Source: Mytilus trossulus
Lineage: Eukaryota > Mollusca > Bivalvia > Mytilida > Mytilidae
Assembly: GCF_036588685.1 (NCBI RefSeq)
Contig: NC_086386.1
Span: forward strand, 44,625,878 to 44,689,877
Reading direction: 5' to 3'
DNA: 64,000 nt
Below the pieces are notes generated by a model. The model had not been told where the DNA came from. It did no database searches and saw only the letters and a program-made list of their open reading frames with translations. Shown piece by piece: positions 19,411 to 29,600 of the stretch. Made by a program: the position numbers and the translations under genes. Each line of letters opens with the position of its first letter. The stretch's first letter is position 1.

Positions 19411-21297
19411 TTAATCGTTTCCCTTATCTTTTGAACCTGTCTGGTCATTAAAATCATTTACTTTATTAGTTGTCCTACAGTATTTTGCAAGATGTCCCCA
19501 CCTGTTACAATTAACACAGTGAGTAGCTGGTGCAGCACAATTTCTATAATGATGACCAAATTTGTCACAATTTTGACATTCTGTTTCTTTTCTACAGAAT
19601 TTAGCAAAATGTCCTTCTTTGCCACATTTATAACAAGTAACTTGACTGGGGTAATTTCTTGTTTTTCCTACTGTCAAATTGTCTAATTTATCAGACATTT
19701 TCCCAAAACAACTACTAATTACTTCAGTCAAATCTTTAATTTCAGTTTGAGGACATGCTGATATTTCTTTCCTACTATTTTCAGTTTTCTCTTTATTTTG
19801 TTTATTTCTATTTATATTATTGACTGGCAGAGACAAAGGATTATCATCTTTTGGCTTTCGCGGCGGATTCATTTGTGCACCGGTAAATGCTTCAAATTCC
19901 ACGGCACAAGCAATAGCAGCTTCTAATGTTTGTGGATGTGCAAATTGCACATGTTTTTCCATTTCTACGTTGGATAACCCGTTTATAAACTGATTTATCA
20001 CTAACTGTTCTAATACAGTGTTATACTCTCCTTCGGGATAAGCCAAACGAACTAATCGTCGTAACGCGTAACCAAAATCGGCTAACGATTCTCCTCGCTT
20101 GCGTATCCGCGATCTAAACTCACATCTATACGCGGTAACCCTTTCTTTTGGATTAAATCTCTGAGCTAAAACAGACTTTAAGCTATCGTAACTTTTAACC
20201 AAATCGGGTTTTAAATCCCCTAATAACTTCTGTGCAGTTCCGCGAAGACTCATTGAAAGTTGTTGAGCTTTTTCATGTTCCGTCCAACGGTTCCAAGAAG
20301 CACATTGTTCAAAGTGTACAATGAAATCTTTCCAGTCTACCGATCGGCCATCAAATTTTTCAGGCTCTTTCTCACGTCGCGTAATAGAAGTAGCACGTAA
20401 ACCACCAGTGTATCCCTGTGGTACATATGTAGCGGGTCTAGATGGACCATAAATAGGCATATGCTGTGATAAATCACGTTGAAAAGGATCCCGTGAATAT
20501 GCATACTGTGGAGGTACATTACGATTGTAATTAAACTGCGGATCGAATCGCGGTAGTGGAGAATGTCTATCTTGATAACGACCAGTTGGTTCATATACTT
20601 GCGACTGTTGATTATTGTAATCTTGACCTATATCATACATGTCCGTATCGACTTGTCTACGCGGTTGTCTAGCAGCAGAACTTGTATGAATTCGTGTACT
20701 CGGAGCTTCATTCTCTCTACTTAATCGAAAATAATTTTCATTTTCGGCTCTCGGTCTAGGACTAGATGTCCTTAATAAAGGTTCATGCAAACCTGTACTT
20801 TCAAAATACTGAGGGGGTCTATACGGTTCCCTTGACGGATATAAATCAACTCTTTCATGATTACCCGCAATAGGAGACAGGTTCTCGGCTTTCCGACTAG
20901 TCTCATCATCCTGTCTTTTTCTAAAATTTAACTTTGGAGAACTATCTATATTACGATATTCACCATACCGTGGCTCGTCGACAGATATCTCAATTTCGGA
21001 TCCGCTTTTTGCATGAGAACGACCATCAAAATCAGGGAGGCTATTTGCTAACCTTTGCGGACCTGCAGAAGGTATCTCTATCGTAAGCGGGCTTAATGAA
21101 TCAATTGGACTTTTAGGATCCATATGTTCGGCTCGTACTCTTTCAAAATCAAATTCTGATAACCGATAATCATGAGGTGGACCAAAGCTAACGTGTCTCC
21201 TCTCATCGGTTCGTAAACTACATAATACGGGACTCTCAAAACTATGTACATCTATGTTTTCTTCAGATAGATAACCTGCGTAATCTCTGTCAGCCAT
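19411..21297 (-). CDS. gag: Gag polyprotein with three CCHC knuckles
   Basis: 628 residues. Residues 1-300 are hydrophilic, Arg/Pro/Tyr-rich and probably disordered. A retrotransposon-gag capsid-type domain follows (REKEPEKFDGRSVDWKDFIV to AIACAVEFEAF, about 305-470). Three zinc knuckles of CX2CX4HX4C are at 555-568, 574-587 and 594-607 for RNA packaging. The start is the first Met 160 nt after the 5' LTR. The GGGAAAC slippery site overlaps the last codons before the TAA stop at 19411-19413. Gag and pol are in the same frame, with protease in -1. Confidence 0.9.
   Translation of the reverse strand: MADRDYAGYLSEENIDVHSFESPVLCSLRTDERRHVSFGPPHDYRLSEFDFERVRAEHMDPKSPIDSLSPLTIEIPSAGPQRLANSLPDFDGRSHAKSGSEIEISVDEPRYGEYRNIDSSPKLNFRKRQDDETSRKAENLSPIAGNHERVDLYPSREPYRPPQYFESTGLHEPLLRTSSPRPRAENENYFRLSRENEAPSTRIHTSSAARQPRRQVDTDMYDIGQDYNNQQSQVYEPTGRYQDRHSPLPRFDPQFNYNRNVPPQYAYSRDPFQRDLSQHMPIYGPSRPATYVPQGYTGGLRATSITRREKEPEKFDGRSVDWKDFIVHFEQCASWNRWTEHEKAQQLSMSLRGTAQKLLGDLKPDLVKSYDSLKSVLAQRFNPKERVTAYRCEFRSRIRKRGESLADFGYALRRLVRLAYPEGEYNTVLEQLVINQFINGLSNVEMEKHVQFAHPQTLEAAIACAVEFEAFTGAQMNPPRKPKDDNPLSLPVNNINRNKQNKEKTENSRKEISACPQTEIKDLTEVISSCFGKMSDKLDNLTVGKTRNYPSQVTCYKCGKEGHFAKFCRKETECQNCDKFGHHYRNCAAPATHCVNCNRWGHLAKYCRTTNKVNDFNDQTGSKDKGND
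19417..19423 (-). promoter_or_regulatory. Canonical -1 frameshift heptamer GGGAAAC
   Basis: On the element strand gag reads AAG GGA AAC GAT TAA. The heptamer G-GGA-AAC has the X-XXY-YYZ form known from retroviral gag-pro junctions. It lies two codons before the gag stop, and slipping by -1 enters the protease frame, which has just become open (its last stop is at 19424-19426). Confidence 0.8.
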
Positions 21298-21457
21298 TGT
21301 CCTTATTTATTCTATTTTAATTTACAAAAATTATAAATTTAAATTTCTCCCTATTTAATCTATTCTTTTTAATTTTTAAATAAAAATAAATTTATATATT
21401 ATCCTAGTCTTCTCTACAAATTTGAATCACATATCTCCCCACATTGGCCACCAAAAA
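21298..21457 (-). other. 5' leader with primer-binding region
   Basis: Just after the 5' LTR the element strand reads ttttt then tggtggccaatgtgggg. The TGG five bases in is the complement of a tRNA CCA end and is the probable primer-binding site. The tRNA species was not identified. Confidence 0.6.
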
Positions 21458-22673
21458 TGTAACAGGAGGATCGGGTGTCTATGCGTCACCGTTCCCTCGT
21501 GAGTACTTATGTGAACCTGGAATCGCCAACAAAATCCAACACCAACAACCTTTGACCTTAAACCAGTGTAAATGTAATTTATTCCATTTATAACCCAAAA
21601 TACTGTTAACGACGGATGCCTTTAATATTGGTCTCAATGGCAAATATATACCACAAACTTCTGAGTTAGCAATTCAGGTTTCTCGTTCGTTCCTCTGGGA
21701 GATTGTGTTTTGGTAGAGAAGACTCAAGATTTATTAAGTTCAGATACTTTATATAGAAATAACATAAATCAACATGTAACAATTAACAAGTGTAAACGAG
21801 ATCCAAAATCAATATAATTATATCAAAAAGACAAAGAAAACTATAAACAGTTTTCTTCAATTTAACTTCAATAATCGGTACTTTGTTTACACAAAAATAA
21901 AGCACCAAACAACAAAATATACAAAAATAAACTTATTGCTTTCTTTAAATTGAATTTATATAAAAAAAAGTGTAGCTATCTAAATATTAGTGTTGAAATA
22001 TCGGAACACCCTCCCTACGGAAAGTCGAGTGCACCGCGACACGTGGATGAATATGGCTATTCTATTTATAAATTAACATCGCAAAATTACTAAATAAATC
22101 TAGAATCAGAAGAACACACTGCGGTGGACGATTGAAAAGTTCTACTAAATAAAATTCTACATTTTTATCTTAAATTTAATCAGTCTACTTAGAAGGGAAA
22201 CAATATTTAATTAAACTTTAATCCCTGACAAAATCTCGGCTATGTATATAGAGAGAGGAGAGAGAAGTAGACCTTACTCAAGTCACTGGCCAAGAGACAA
22301 ACTTAACTTCGAAACGGCCGCTTTTATACCCCCGTTGACCAATCAAATTAATTATTCAAATTTATTTTCCTTAACCCATAATTAGCCAATGAAAATCGCG
22401 GTATCAGACATCATTCGGAATCAGTGCCAAAATGGATGACATAATAACATTTGAAGATTTCCAAAATGAAAAATCGGAACTATCTACTTAAAAACACAAT
22501 TTACACCCAAAAATATGTAAGACAAAGTTAAACTAGATGGTAAGTGACAACGTCTCTCCCTCTTATGTGAACACGAACTATAAAATTTAAATTATATACG
22601 AAAAACCGGCAAAAGTTATTTTTACAGGCAATTTTATCAAAACAATTAATTTGCATAATCCAATTCCGCTACA
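21458..22673 (-). repeat. 5' LTR of the gypsy element
   Basis: 1216 bp, identical to the 3' LTR except at 22285 (A) and 22310 (C). Promoter elements on the - strand are ATTGG boxes and TATAAAAG at 22321-22328. U3 is therefore about 350 bp at the high-coordinate end and R-U5 is long. Confidence 0.95.
22321..22328 (-). promoter_or_regulatory. TATA box driving the retrotransposon
   Basis: TATAAAAG on the - strand, 28 nt after an inverted CCAAT box (tgattggtc). Transcription would start near 22290-22300 and run leftward through gag-pol. Confidence 0.6.
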
Positions 22674-22689
22674 TAAGAATAAGAATACT

Positions 22690-23985
22690 TTATGGTGACT
22701 TGAGTAACACCGGTATCACTCAGATTACAATTCCACCTTGACAGGTAAGTTTGTATTTAACCTATAAAATACTTATTTAGCCTTGAGAATTGAAAGGTCA
22801 GTTTATCCCATTCATACAATAGAAGTTTACCTATGAGGGTCAGAATGGGGTTTACAGAATAGAGAATACATGTAAAAGCAAAAAAAAAAATAGAGAATAG
22901 AGAAAATGAACAACAAAATAAAGAATAGAGAATAATGTGGTGCAAAAGTATAAAGAATCAGTGGCGGATCCAGAGGGGGGGTTCCGGGGGTGCGCACCCC
23001 CCCTTTATTTTGGCCGATCAATGCATTTGAATCGGGACATATGTTTTGCACCCCCCCTTTGCCCTGGGCTAGCACCCCCCCTTTCGAAAATTCCTGCATC
23101 CGCCACTGAGAATAACTGTACAAAATAACATTGTTATTCCAAGACTTAACTAGATACTAGTCAAACTGGTTTTGAACTAGACATCTAGTCAAACTGGTTT
23201 GGTAAAACTGACTGCTTCATGCTCTAGATGTCTATTTCACAGTGACCTTATGTGTTTGTGCTAAGAGTACATCATACTGCCATATTTATTGATTTTCTGT
23301 TGGGACATGACCTTCAATGCAAAACAGTGGCTTGAGATTTCAAGTTTATAGGACTAAATATAATCTTTAAAAGTTTATTCTATATGAACTGATATTAGTA
23401 TAATAAATTAATATTTGGAATTTTATATCCTGGTTGATGTTTTTTTTTTTATTCTAACCTTCAATGCACATTTAAAGATAGAAAAAAAATCAGCTCTCAT
23501 TTAAAATATTTTGCAACTAAATAATAATCTGTCAGATTTGGTGTTAACAAAATACAAGACATTTAATGTGTAATAGATAACCTGCAAGCATAGTCTATTT
23601 CTATAAAATCAAGCAGATTTTTTTTTTTATATCTGAAAAAAAAACTACCATGTAAAGAAATATGCAATTAAAAGGCCTAAAATAACCCTAAACTCAACTT
23701 TAACATATTTTGAACAATTAAATCAAGATGCACAAAGTTTTAAGTATTGATCAGAATATAGGGTTCTTTTGTACTTTAACAATATCACAATAACAAAAAA
23801 GTGACCTTAATTTTGGACAAGGTAAATGGCATGAAGCCAAATTTATCAACTTCTATTGTATGAATGGGATAAACCGACCTTTGAATTCTCAAGGGTAAAT
23901 AAGTATTTTATAGGCTAAATACAAACTTGCCTGTCAAGGTAGAATTGTACTCTGAGTGATACCGGTGTTACTAAAGTCACCATAA
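22690..23985. mobile_element. 1.3-kb long-arm inverted-repeat element
   Basis: Left arm 22690-22829 begins ttatggtgacttgagtaaca. Right arm 23845-23985 ends ttactaaagtcaccataa. The arms, about 140 bp each and imperfect, share accggtatcactcaga / tctgagtgataccggt, ttgacaggtaagtttgta / tacaaacttgcctgtcaa and cattcatacaata / tattgtatgaatg. The interior is non-coding and contains a nested MITE (22959-23108) and agaatagag repeats. The LTR element was inserted about 12 bp left of its end. Confidence 0.75.
22959..23108. mobile_element. 150-bp CAGTGGCGGATC MITE, nested
   Basis: Terminal inverted repeats cagtggcggatcc and gcatccgccactg, flanked by AGAAT on both sides (22954-22958 and 23109-23113), a likely 5-bp target duplication. 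The interior has C and G runs and gatcaatgcatttgaat. Related copies are at 40985, 41638 and 56221. The CAGTG end suggests a hAT-like origin, although 8-bp duplications would be usual there. Confidence 0.75.
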
Positions 23986-24027
23986 TAATCCAATTATGGA
24001 CACTTGCGTGTTTTAAATTTCATACAA

Positions 24028-24188
24028 TACACCTTATCGCTAATGTCGGCTTAACCCGGCCGCTTGAACTTGAGATGCATACAACAATCACTTTTCCATT
24101 GTGGCGTCAGATTTTTTGTTTTATGATGTCAAAATTTTACGGGAACCTGTGTGATCCAGCAATGGCGGACAAATAGCCATAAGGTGTA
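24028..24188. mobile_element. 161-bp TA-flanked MITE, copy 2
   Basis: Begins tacaccttatcgcta and ends agccataaggtgta (one mismatch to the inverted end). Shares atgcatacaacaatcacttt, ccattg.ggcgtcaga and gtcaaaattttacggga with the 10459 copy and has the same length. Confidence 0.75.
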
Positions 24189-25128
24189 TGATTACAATGA
24201 TTTGTGTGTAATATAACTGAAATAATAAAATAAAATACATCACAATAGAACACTGAACAGTTATTGCATGCACATGGAAGAGAAAGTAATATGGGAGACA
24301 ATCAATTTTTGTAAGGATTATTCCCCTTTAAACAGATATGGTGTTTTGAGCTGCATAAAAATGAAATGCAGCCCCAACTGATTGGATATAATGGTAGTTT
24401 TCTCCCATGTACACACAGCAACCAATTACTAGATATTTATGTATATAATTTTTTTTTTTTTACAATTGCAAGAATTATGATAAGCTACTTAAAAATTTAA
24501 CTGCAGTTTATTAACGGATATATAAGCATTTACATATATTTATAGATGAAATATGCATACACTGTAACAAAGATAGAGTATAAATGTGTATTTAATTTAA
24601 ATTTTTGAATTTTAAATATATATGGATAAACTAAAAGAGATTTAGCCATCTGCTGAATTTGTGGATCTCAATGCAAAACTCTGTTTAAGAAAAAAACTTA
24701 ATTTTTAAGTATATGTTTATCCTCAGTGGTCATTAACCATAAAAATTTTGATTTGCAGTCGTAAGTTTAAATATTAAAATTTTGACAATGCTCATGAGCT
24801 TGTGGAAACAATAATTCCCGACATTTATTATATAATGGACAGTTTATTAAAAGATGAAACTCATCTTCTGTATCATTATGAGAACAAAAATTACAACACT
24901 TATTTTATCTCTTAAAATATATCTTTTAAAGCTTATCAAATTATCTAATCAAATATACAAACGTATTAAACTGGTTGAAAAAGGAAGATGGCACTATGTA
25001 ATTATATACCCACTGTTGTTCATTATATCCAGAAAAAAATATCTGGAAAGAAAAATTATCATTGGTCCAGCATAGCAATCAGATGGTCATACTACATCTT
25101 ATTTTGATAGGTTAAAGAGTATGATGTC
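24189..25128. other. AT-rich stretch, nothing recognised
   Basis: No credible exon or repeat was seen; short homopolymers only. Confidence 0.35.
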
Positions 25129-25813
25129 TTAACCCTTACCATGCTGATTTGTTTTCAGAAATTGTCTAAATTTCAAGTATTTGCAAAAATATGCAAACGA
25201 TATGCAAATGAGCTGTATCCTGATGCTGATGCATACTGATTGCAATGAATCTAAGATAGGGCATCACGGGGTGGGGTGAGGAGGCGGGGAAGGGTGGGCG
25301 GGAATTTGCCCCAAAGTTGGTCCTCTGGTGCAAAAAGTGTCAATTTTGATGTTTTTTCGTTCTTTTTCTTGACCTGTAAGTCCGAGAGATGCTAATAGAT
25401 GCATCCATCTGTAGTTTTGATGTAGAGTGGACACCAGTGAACACTTTTATCACAACAGTTGTTAGGTCGGAGTGAAACTGATCTGGGATTATCAGTGTAA
25501 AGAAGGTCCTTTGCACCAAAATTCACAAAATTTCTGATTTTTTTCTTATTTTGAACTTAAACTGGACTTTCAACCGGAAGAAAAGGTTTCCTCGGCGTAT
25601 TTTGATAATAAACACGATCAGTCTTTAGGTCAACAGTATTTGTCAAGGTTTCAGTTCTCTTAACTCCGTGTTTCAGACCTTGAGGAAATGTGCATACACT
25701 ACGAATTAAATGGCATTACGATGACCTCTAAATGTATGGAGCGCCATTGATGCTAAAATAAGGGTGGTCTGGGTACGGCCGTAATATTACCGCCCCCGCA
25801 CGACAAGGGTTAA
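25129..25813. mobile_element. TTAA-ended element carrying a G-rich block
   Basis: Ends ttaacccttaccatgctg and (inverted) ttaacccttgtcgtgcgg share TTAACCCTT and scattered bases after it. TTAA at both ends is the target of piggyBac-type elements. The interior of about 650 bp is less AT-rich than its surroundings and has no complete ORF. It contains a G-quadruplex-like run at 25268-25302. Confidence 0.5.
25268..25302 (+). other. G-quadruplex-capable run
   Basis: Runs of 4, 4, 2, 2, 4, 3, 3 and 3 G separated by one to three bases (ggggtggggtgaggaggcgg, then ggaagggtgggcggg). It satisfies the usual four-run G4 pattern several times over. It lies 1.3 kb upstream of the first AMDHD2 coding exon but inside a probable mobile element. 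Confidence 0.5.
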
Positions 25814-25873
25814 TAATTTTAAGAACATGAATTGTTGGGGTGTAAATGACTACCACTTCATATTCTTTATAAA

Positions 25874-25975
25874 AACTCAATTAAAGTCATATGAAACTTC
25901 ACACTTAATTGGTTCAAGAATTGGATTTACAAGTACTTTAATTTTCAACAGTCACTTGTTTCATATGACTTTGAA
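25874..25975. repeat. Imperfect hairpin around tcatatga palindromes
   Basis: aaagtcatatgaaac near 25885 pairs with gtttcatatgactttg near 25960, around a loop of about 60 nt. Probably a small decayed MITE. Confidence 0.4.
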
Positions 25976-26566
25976 TAAGAATACTTTACAAAAAAAAAAA
26001 TAATATACTTATACAAGTAGTACTTCAAAAAACAAAGTATAGCCATCTTGTCACAAAGGATAAATGGTAAATTAACTTGCAATTTAGGTTTCTACCTTCT
26101 GTTCATCTAATTCGGATGGCTTGGTGATAGAAATTAAAAAAATCTAGTGAAGTTTTTTATTTCTAAAATATATAATGCTTTTATTTTTTTCTTCTCTAGG
26201 ACATGCTATGCCTTAAAACTTTACAAAACTTGTTATAAGACTTCCATGGTCTAACCTATTCACAGCAACTATATTTTTTAAAATTTTATACATAATAGCC
26301 AATTATTTTGGTTTGGAATGAAGTGACAGACATGCATGTACACGCCAGATTTCCAACCAATTTTGGTTCATCAGTAAAGTATCAATATGAATCATAAGAT
26401 TTCAAATTTTTTAGCCTTAAAATATATTACTTTCACGTTTCAAAAGTTATTTAAAAGAATTAGTTGATATTTAAACAGAGAGATTATTTATATTAATTTG
26501 ATTGTATACTTTTAAGGAATAATTGAAGATAGATTATAATTGTGGACTGGATTTTGATTCCAGAAA

Positions 26567-26634
26567 ATGGGAGCAAAAAACAAAAGAAAACATGCACAAG
26601 AAGATGTTGTCAAAAAAGATGCAAAACGAACAAG
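26567..26634 (+). CDS. AMDHD2: AMDHD2 coding exon 1 (residues 1-23)
   Basis: Reads [20 protein letters not shown] and on to RT plus two bases, then donor AG/gtaagt. The ATG sits just after attttgattccag, which could itself be an acceptor, so an untranslated exon may lie upstream. It is in phase with exon 2. Basic clusters resemble a nuclear localisation signal; that is an inference. If this exon were skipped, translation could start at Met24 at 28361. Confidence 0.7.
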
Positions 26635-29600
26635 GTAAGTTACTGTTGGCTACAATTTTTCTGTTTAGATATTTATAATACATTGTCGGTGTTAAGAAAT
26701 ACAGTATCATTAACCGGATTTTTGTGACAAAAATGTAGGTTATTGATTTGGAGATGTACGGCGGGCGGTCGGTCAGTCGGTCGAGCGGGCGGCAATCAAA
26801 TGTTGTCCGTAGATTAACTCATGATCTGTTCAACCAAAGCTTTTTAAATTTTAATATGTTGTTACTGACAACTAAATGAAGGTCAAGGTCAATTATGGCG
26901 ATTTTGACTTTTACCGTTCAGGAGTTATGGTTCTTGAAAGATTGAAAAATGGAGTTTCCAGTCGTGTCCGTGAATTTACTCATGAACCGTTCTACTGAAG
27001 TTTCCCAAATTTTAATATGTTGTTACTGATGAGAAAATAGAGGTCAAGTTCATTAATGACGATTTTGACTTTTACCGTTCAGGAGTTAAATGTATGGTTC
27101 TTGAAAGATTGAAAAATGGAGTTTCCAGTCGTGTCCGTGCATTTACACATGAACTGTTCTACCAAAGCTTCCCAAATTTTAATATGTTGTTACTGATGAC
27201 AAAGTGGAGGTCAATTTCAATAATGACGATTTTGACTTTTACCGTTCAGGAGTTATGGTTCTTGAAAGATTGAAAAATGGAGTTTCCAGTCGTGTCCGTG
27301 CATTTACTCATGAACTGTTCTACCAAAGCTTCCCAAATTTTAATATATTGTTACTGATGACAAAATAGAGGTCAAGTTCAATAATGACGATTTTGACTTT
27401 TACCGTTCAGGAGTTATGGTTCTTGAAAGATTGTAAAATGGCGTTTCCATTCACGTTGTTGCATTTACTCATGAACCATTCAATCTAAGCTTTTCAAATT
27501 TTAATATGTTGATACTGATGACAAAATGGAGGTCAAATTTGATATTGACGATTTTCACTTTCACCATTCTTCAGTAATGGTTCTTGTGATATTGCCAGGA
27601 CACAAATAAATATAAATAAATCCGGTTTGCTGTCGTTGTGACAGCCTCTTGTTTTGATTATAAGATAACAAGTTTTGTGCTAATTGGTCAATTTCAGAAT
27701 TTTATCTCTATATGAAATTACAAAGTGTAAACTAATTTAAAAATAGTTACTTATTTTTAAATTTATGATTATTTTATTATATATCAAATCAAGGATTTGT
27801 ATAGCCAACTTAAGAAAAGAATAAGGAACTTATTTGCTCCTGAGCGTCTTAAAAAGAGCAACCTACAATAAAAGGGAGATAATTTCATAAAATAAATATG
27901 TAAGATAAAAGCTCAAAATTTCAATCATTTGCTCAATCAGGTCATAAGAAAGTCCATTGAAATAAAGATAAACAATACTAATGCCTTATCTTCAATGATG
28001 ATTATGACCTTATCTTCATTATTTAATAACAAGGGTCTGACAGTTACTGGGATATATATACAATGTAGGCCAGTAATCAGTATCCTATTATGGACTTTTG
28101 ACATGTTTGAAGTGTATTCATAGCAACAATTTAATAGAGTTGTCAAGCAAAACATTTTCCACTGGACTGTATACACATGTGAATAAGGATTAAAACAATA
28201 GGCATACAAACAAGTTACCTTTATCCTTTAATAATGTTTATAATTATTTATTGCGGTCATCAAATTTCTTCTGATATTACCACCTTGCAGATATAAAATT
28301 TAAAATTACATTTATTATTATTTTAAAGATGGAAAAATAAATATTGATATTTTTTTCAGAATGCAGGAAAAGACAAAAGGAAAGATATATAAGTTTTACA
28401 ATTGTCAGCTTTTGAGAGACCATAAATTAGTAAAAGATAATCTGTATGTACGAGATGGTGTCATTATCAACCCTGAGAAATTATTTTTTGAAGAAAAATT
28501 ACCACCAGATGAACAAATTGACTGTAATGGGGCCATTATATGTCCTGGATTTATTGATATACAAATTAATGGTAAGACCAAATTATAAACTTAAGGACAC
28601 CATCATGAGTGTTGCAGTTAAGGAAGTTTGATACTCAGTTTCAAAATAACAAGCTTTTCTTAACACTAGTATATATTGATAGGGGATAAATAAAGGAACC
28701 AAAAAAGCCAAAAAAATATATAGGTCAATGTGCTTGTTTTCCAGATATTAGCCTTTAAAATTTTTGCGGGAAAATGTTCTTTCATGATTTTTCATAGCTT
28801 TATCATTGACAAGTTTAAGTTCTCAAAAACTATTAAAAAATAACAAAGATTTTTATAAGACTTTTACAGATGGCTTATAAATATTCATGTAAAAGATTTA
28901 TAAAAAGAAAAATGGAGGTCAACAGGTAATTTTTTTTAAGGCATTCAAATGGATAAAACCAGAGGATTATGAAAATCTGACAAAAATCACAAAACATGAC
29001 AAGGGAACATCCTTAAGCCTACTGCAAAGAATACTTTTCCTCAACAGGGAATAGTATTTGATACAATATTTGTTTTGGGCAACATCAATTTTAATTGTTT
29101 TTTAAACCAGCCAAGTCTAAGATTGCCATATTTTTTTTAATTTTTAATGTTTGTTGAATTGTTCATCAGATTTTGTATGAAATTAATAAAGGTAATTCCC
29201 CTCTGTCACGAAGTTTTCAGCCTTACAGTACCTGTTTTATATGGCCACAATTATCATAATTGTATATGTATTTACAAAGTTGTGGTTGTAGTGATTGCTT
29301 TTGTCTTTCAGCTTTTTGAAGCAATTGCCTTATGCAGGTGACTTTTTGTATCTAATTATTCATCAAATATTGGATATATTTATAGTTATAATCATGGATA
29401 TCTTATAGTCATCATTGTTCATCTTATCTTGTTAACTAATAGTCAGAAATCACTTTAGTAAAACATTTTGCAGTTTATGGTAAAAAATATTGGTTTTTAT
29501 TGAATGTGAGATCCCTCTGCAGCATCTGATTTGACAACTCTGAACTCAGATGTACCAATATAATTGAATTCAGTGCTTATTGTTACTTGAATTTTTATTA

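Larger units (their letters stand above)
11829..22677 (-). mobile_element. Complete Ty3/gypsy-type LTR retrotransposon with accessory C2H2 ORFs
   Basis: A full-length element read on the - strand. The order is 5' LTR (21458-22673), primer-binding region, gag, protease, RT-RNase H-integrase, two small zinc-finger ORFs, purine tract, 3' LTR (11833-13048). The LTRs are each 1216 bp, begin TG and end CA on the element strand, and differ at only two sites by eye (12660/22285 and 12685/22310). TAAG flanks both sides (11829-11832 and 22674-22677); reading the LTR one base shorter would give ATAAG. RT precedes integrase, as in Ty3/gypsy rather than Ty1/copia. All large frames are open. The one apparent lesion is a frame break in a T8 tract between protease and pol. 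It was probably recently active. Confidence 0.95.

Noticed and set aside
22827..23128. ORFs of 98 and 63 aa with Gly/Pro-rich cores
   Set aside because: They read through a nested MITE with G and C runs; opposite-strand shadows of each other.
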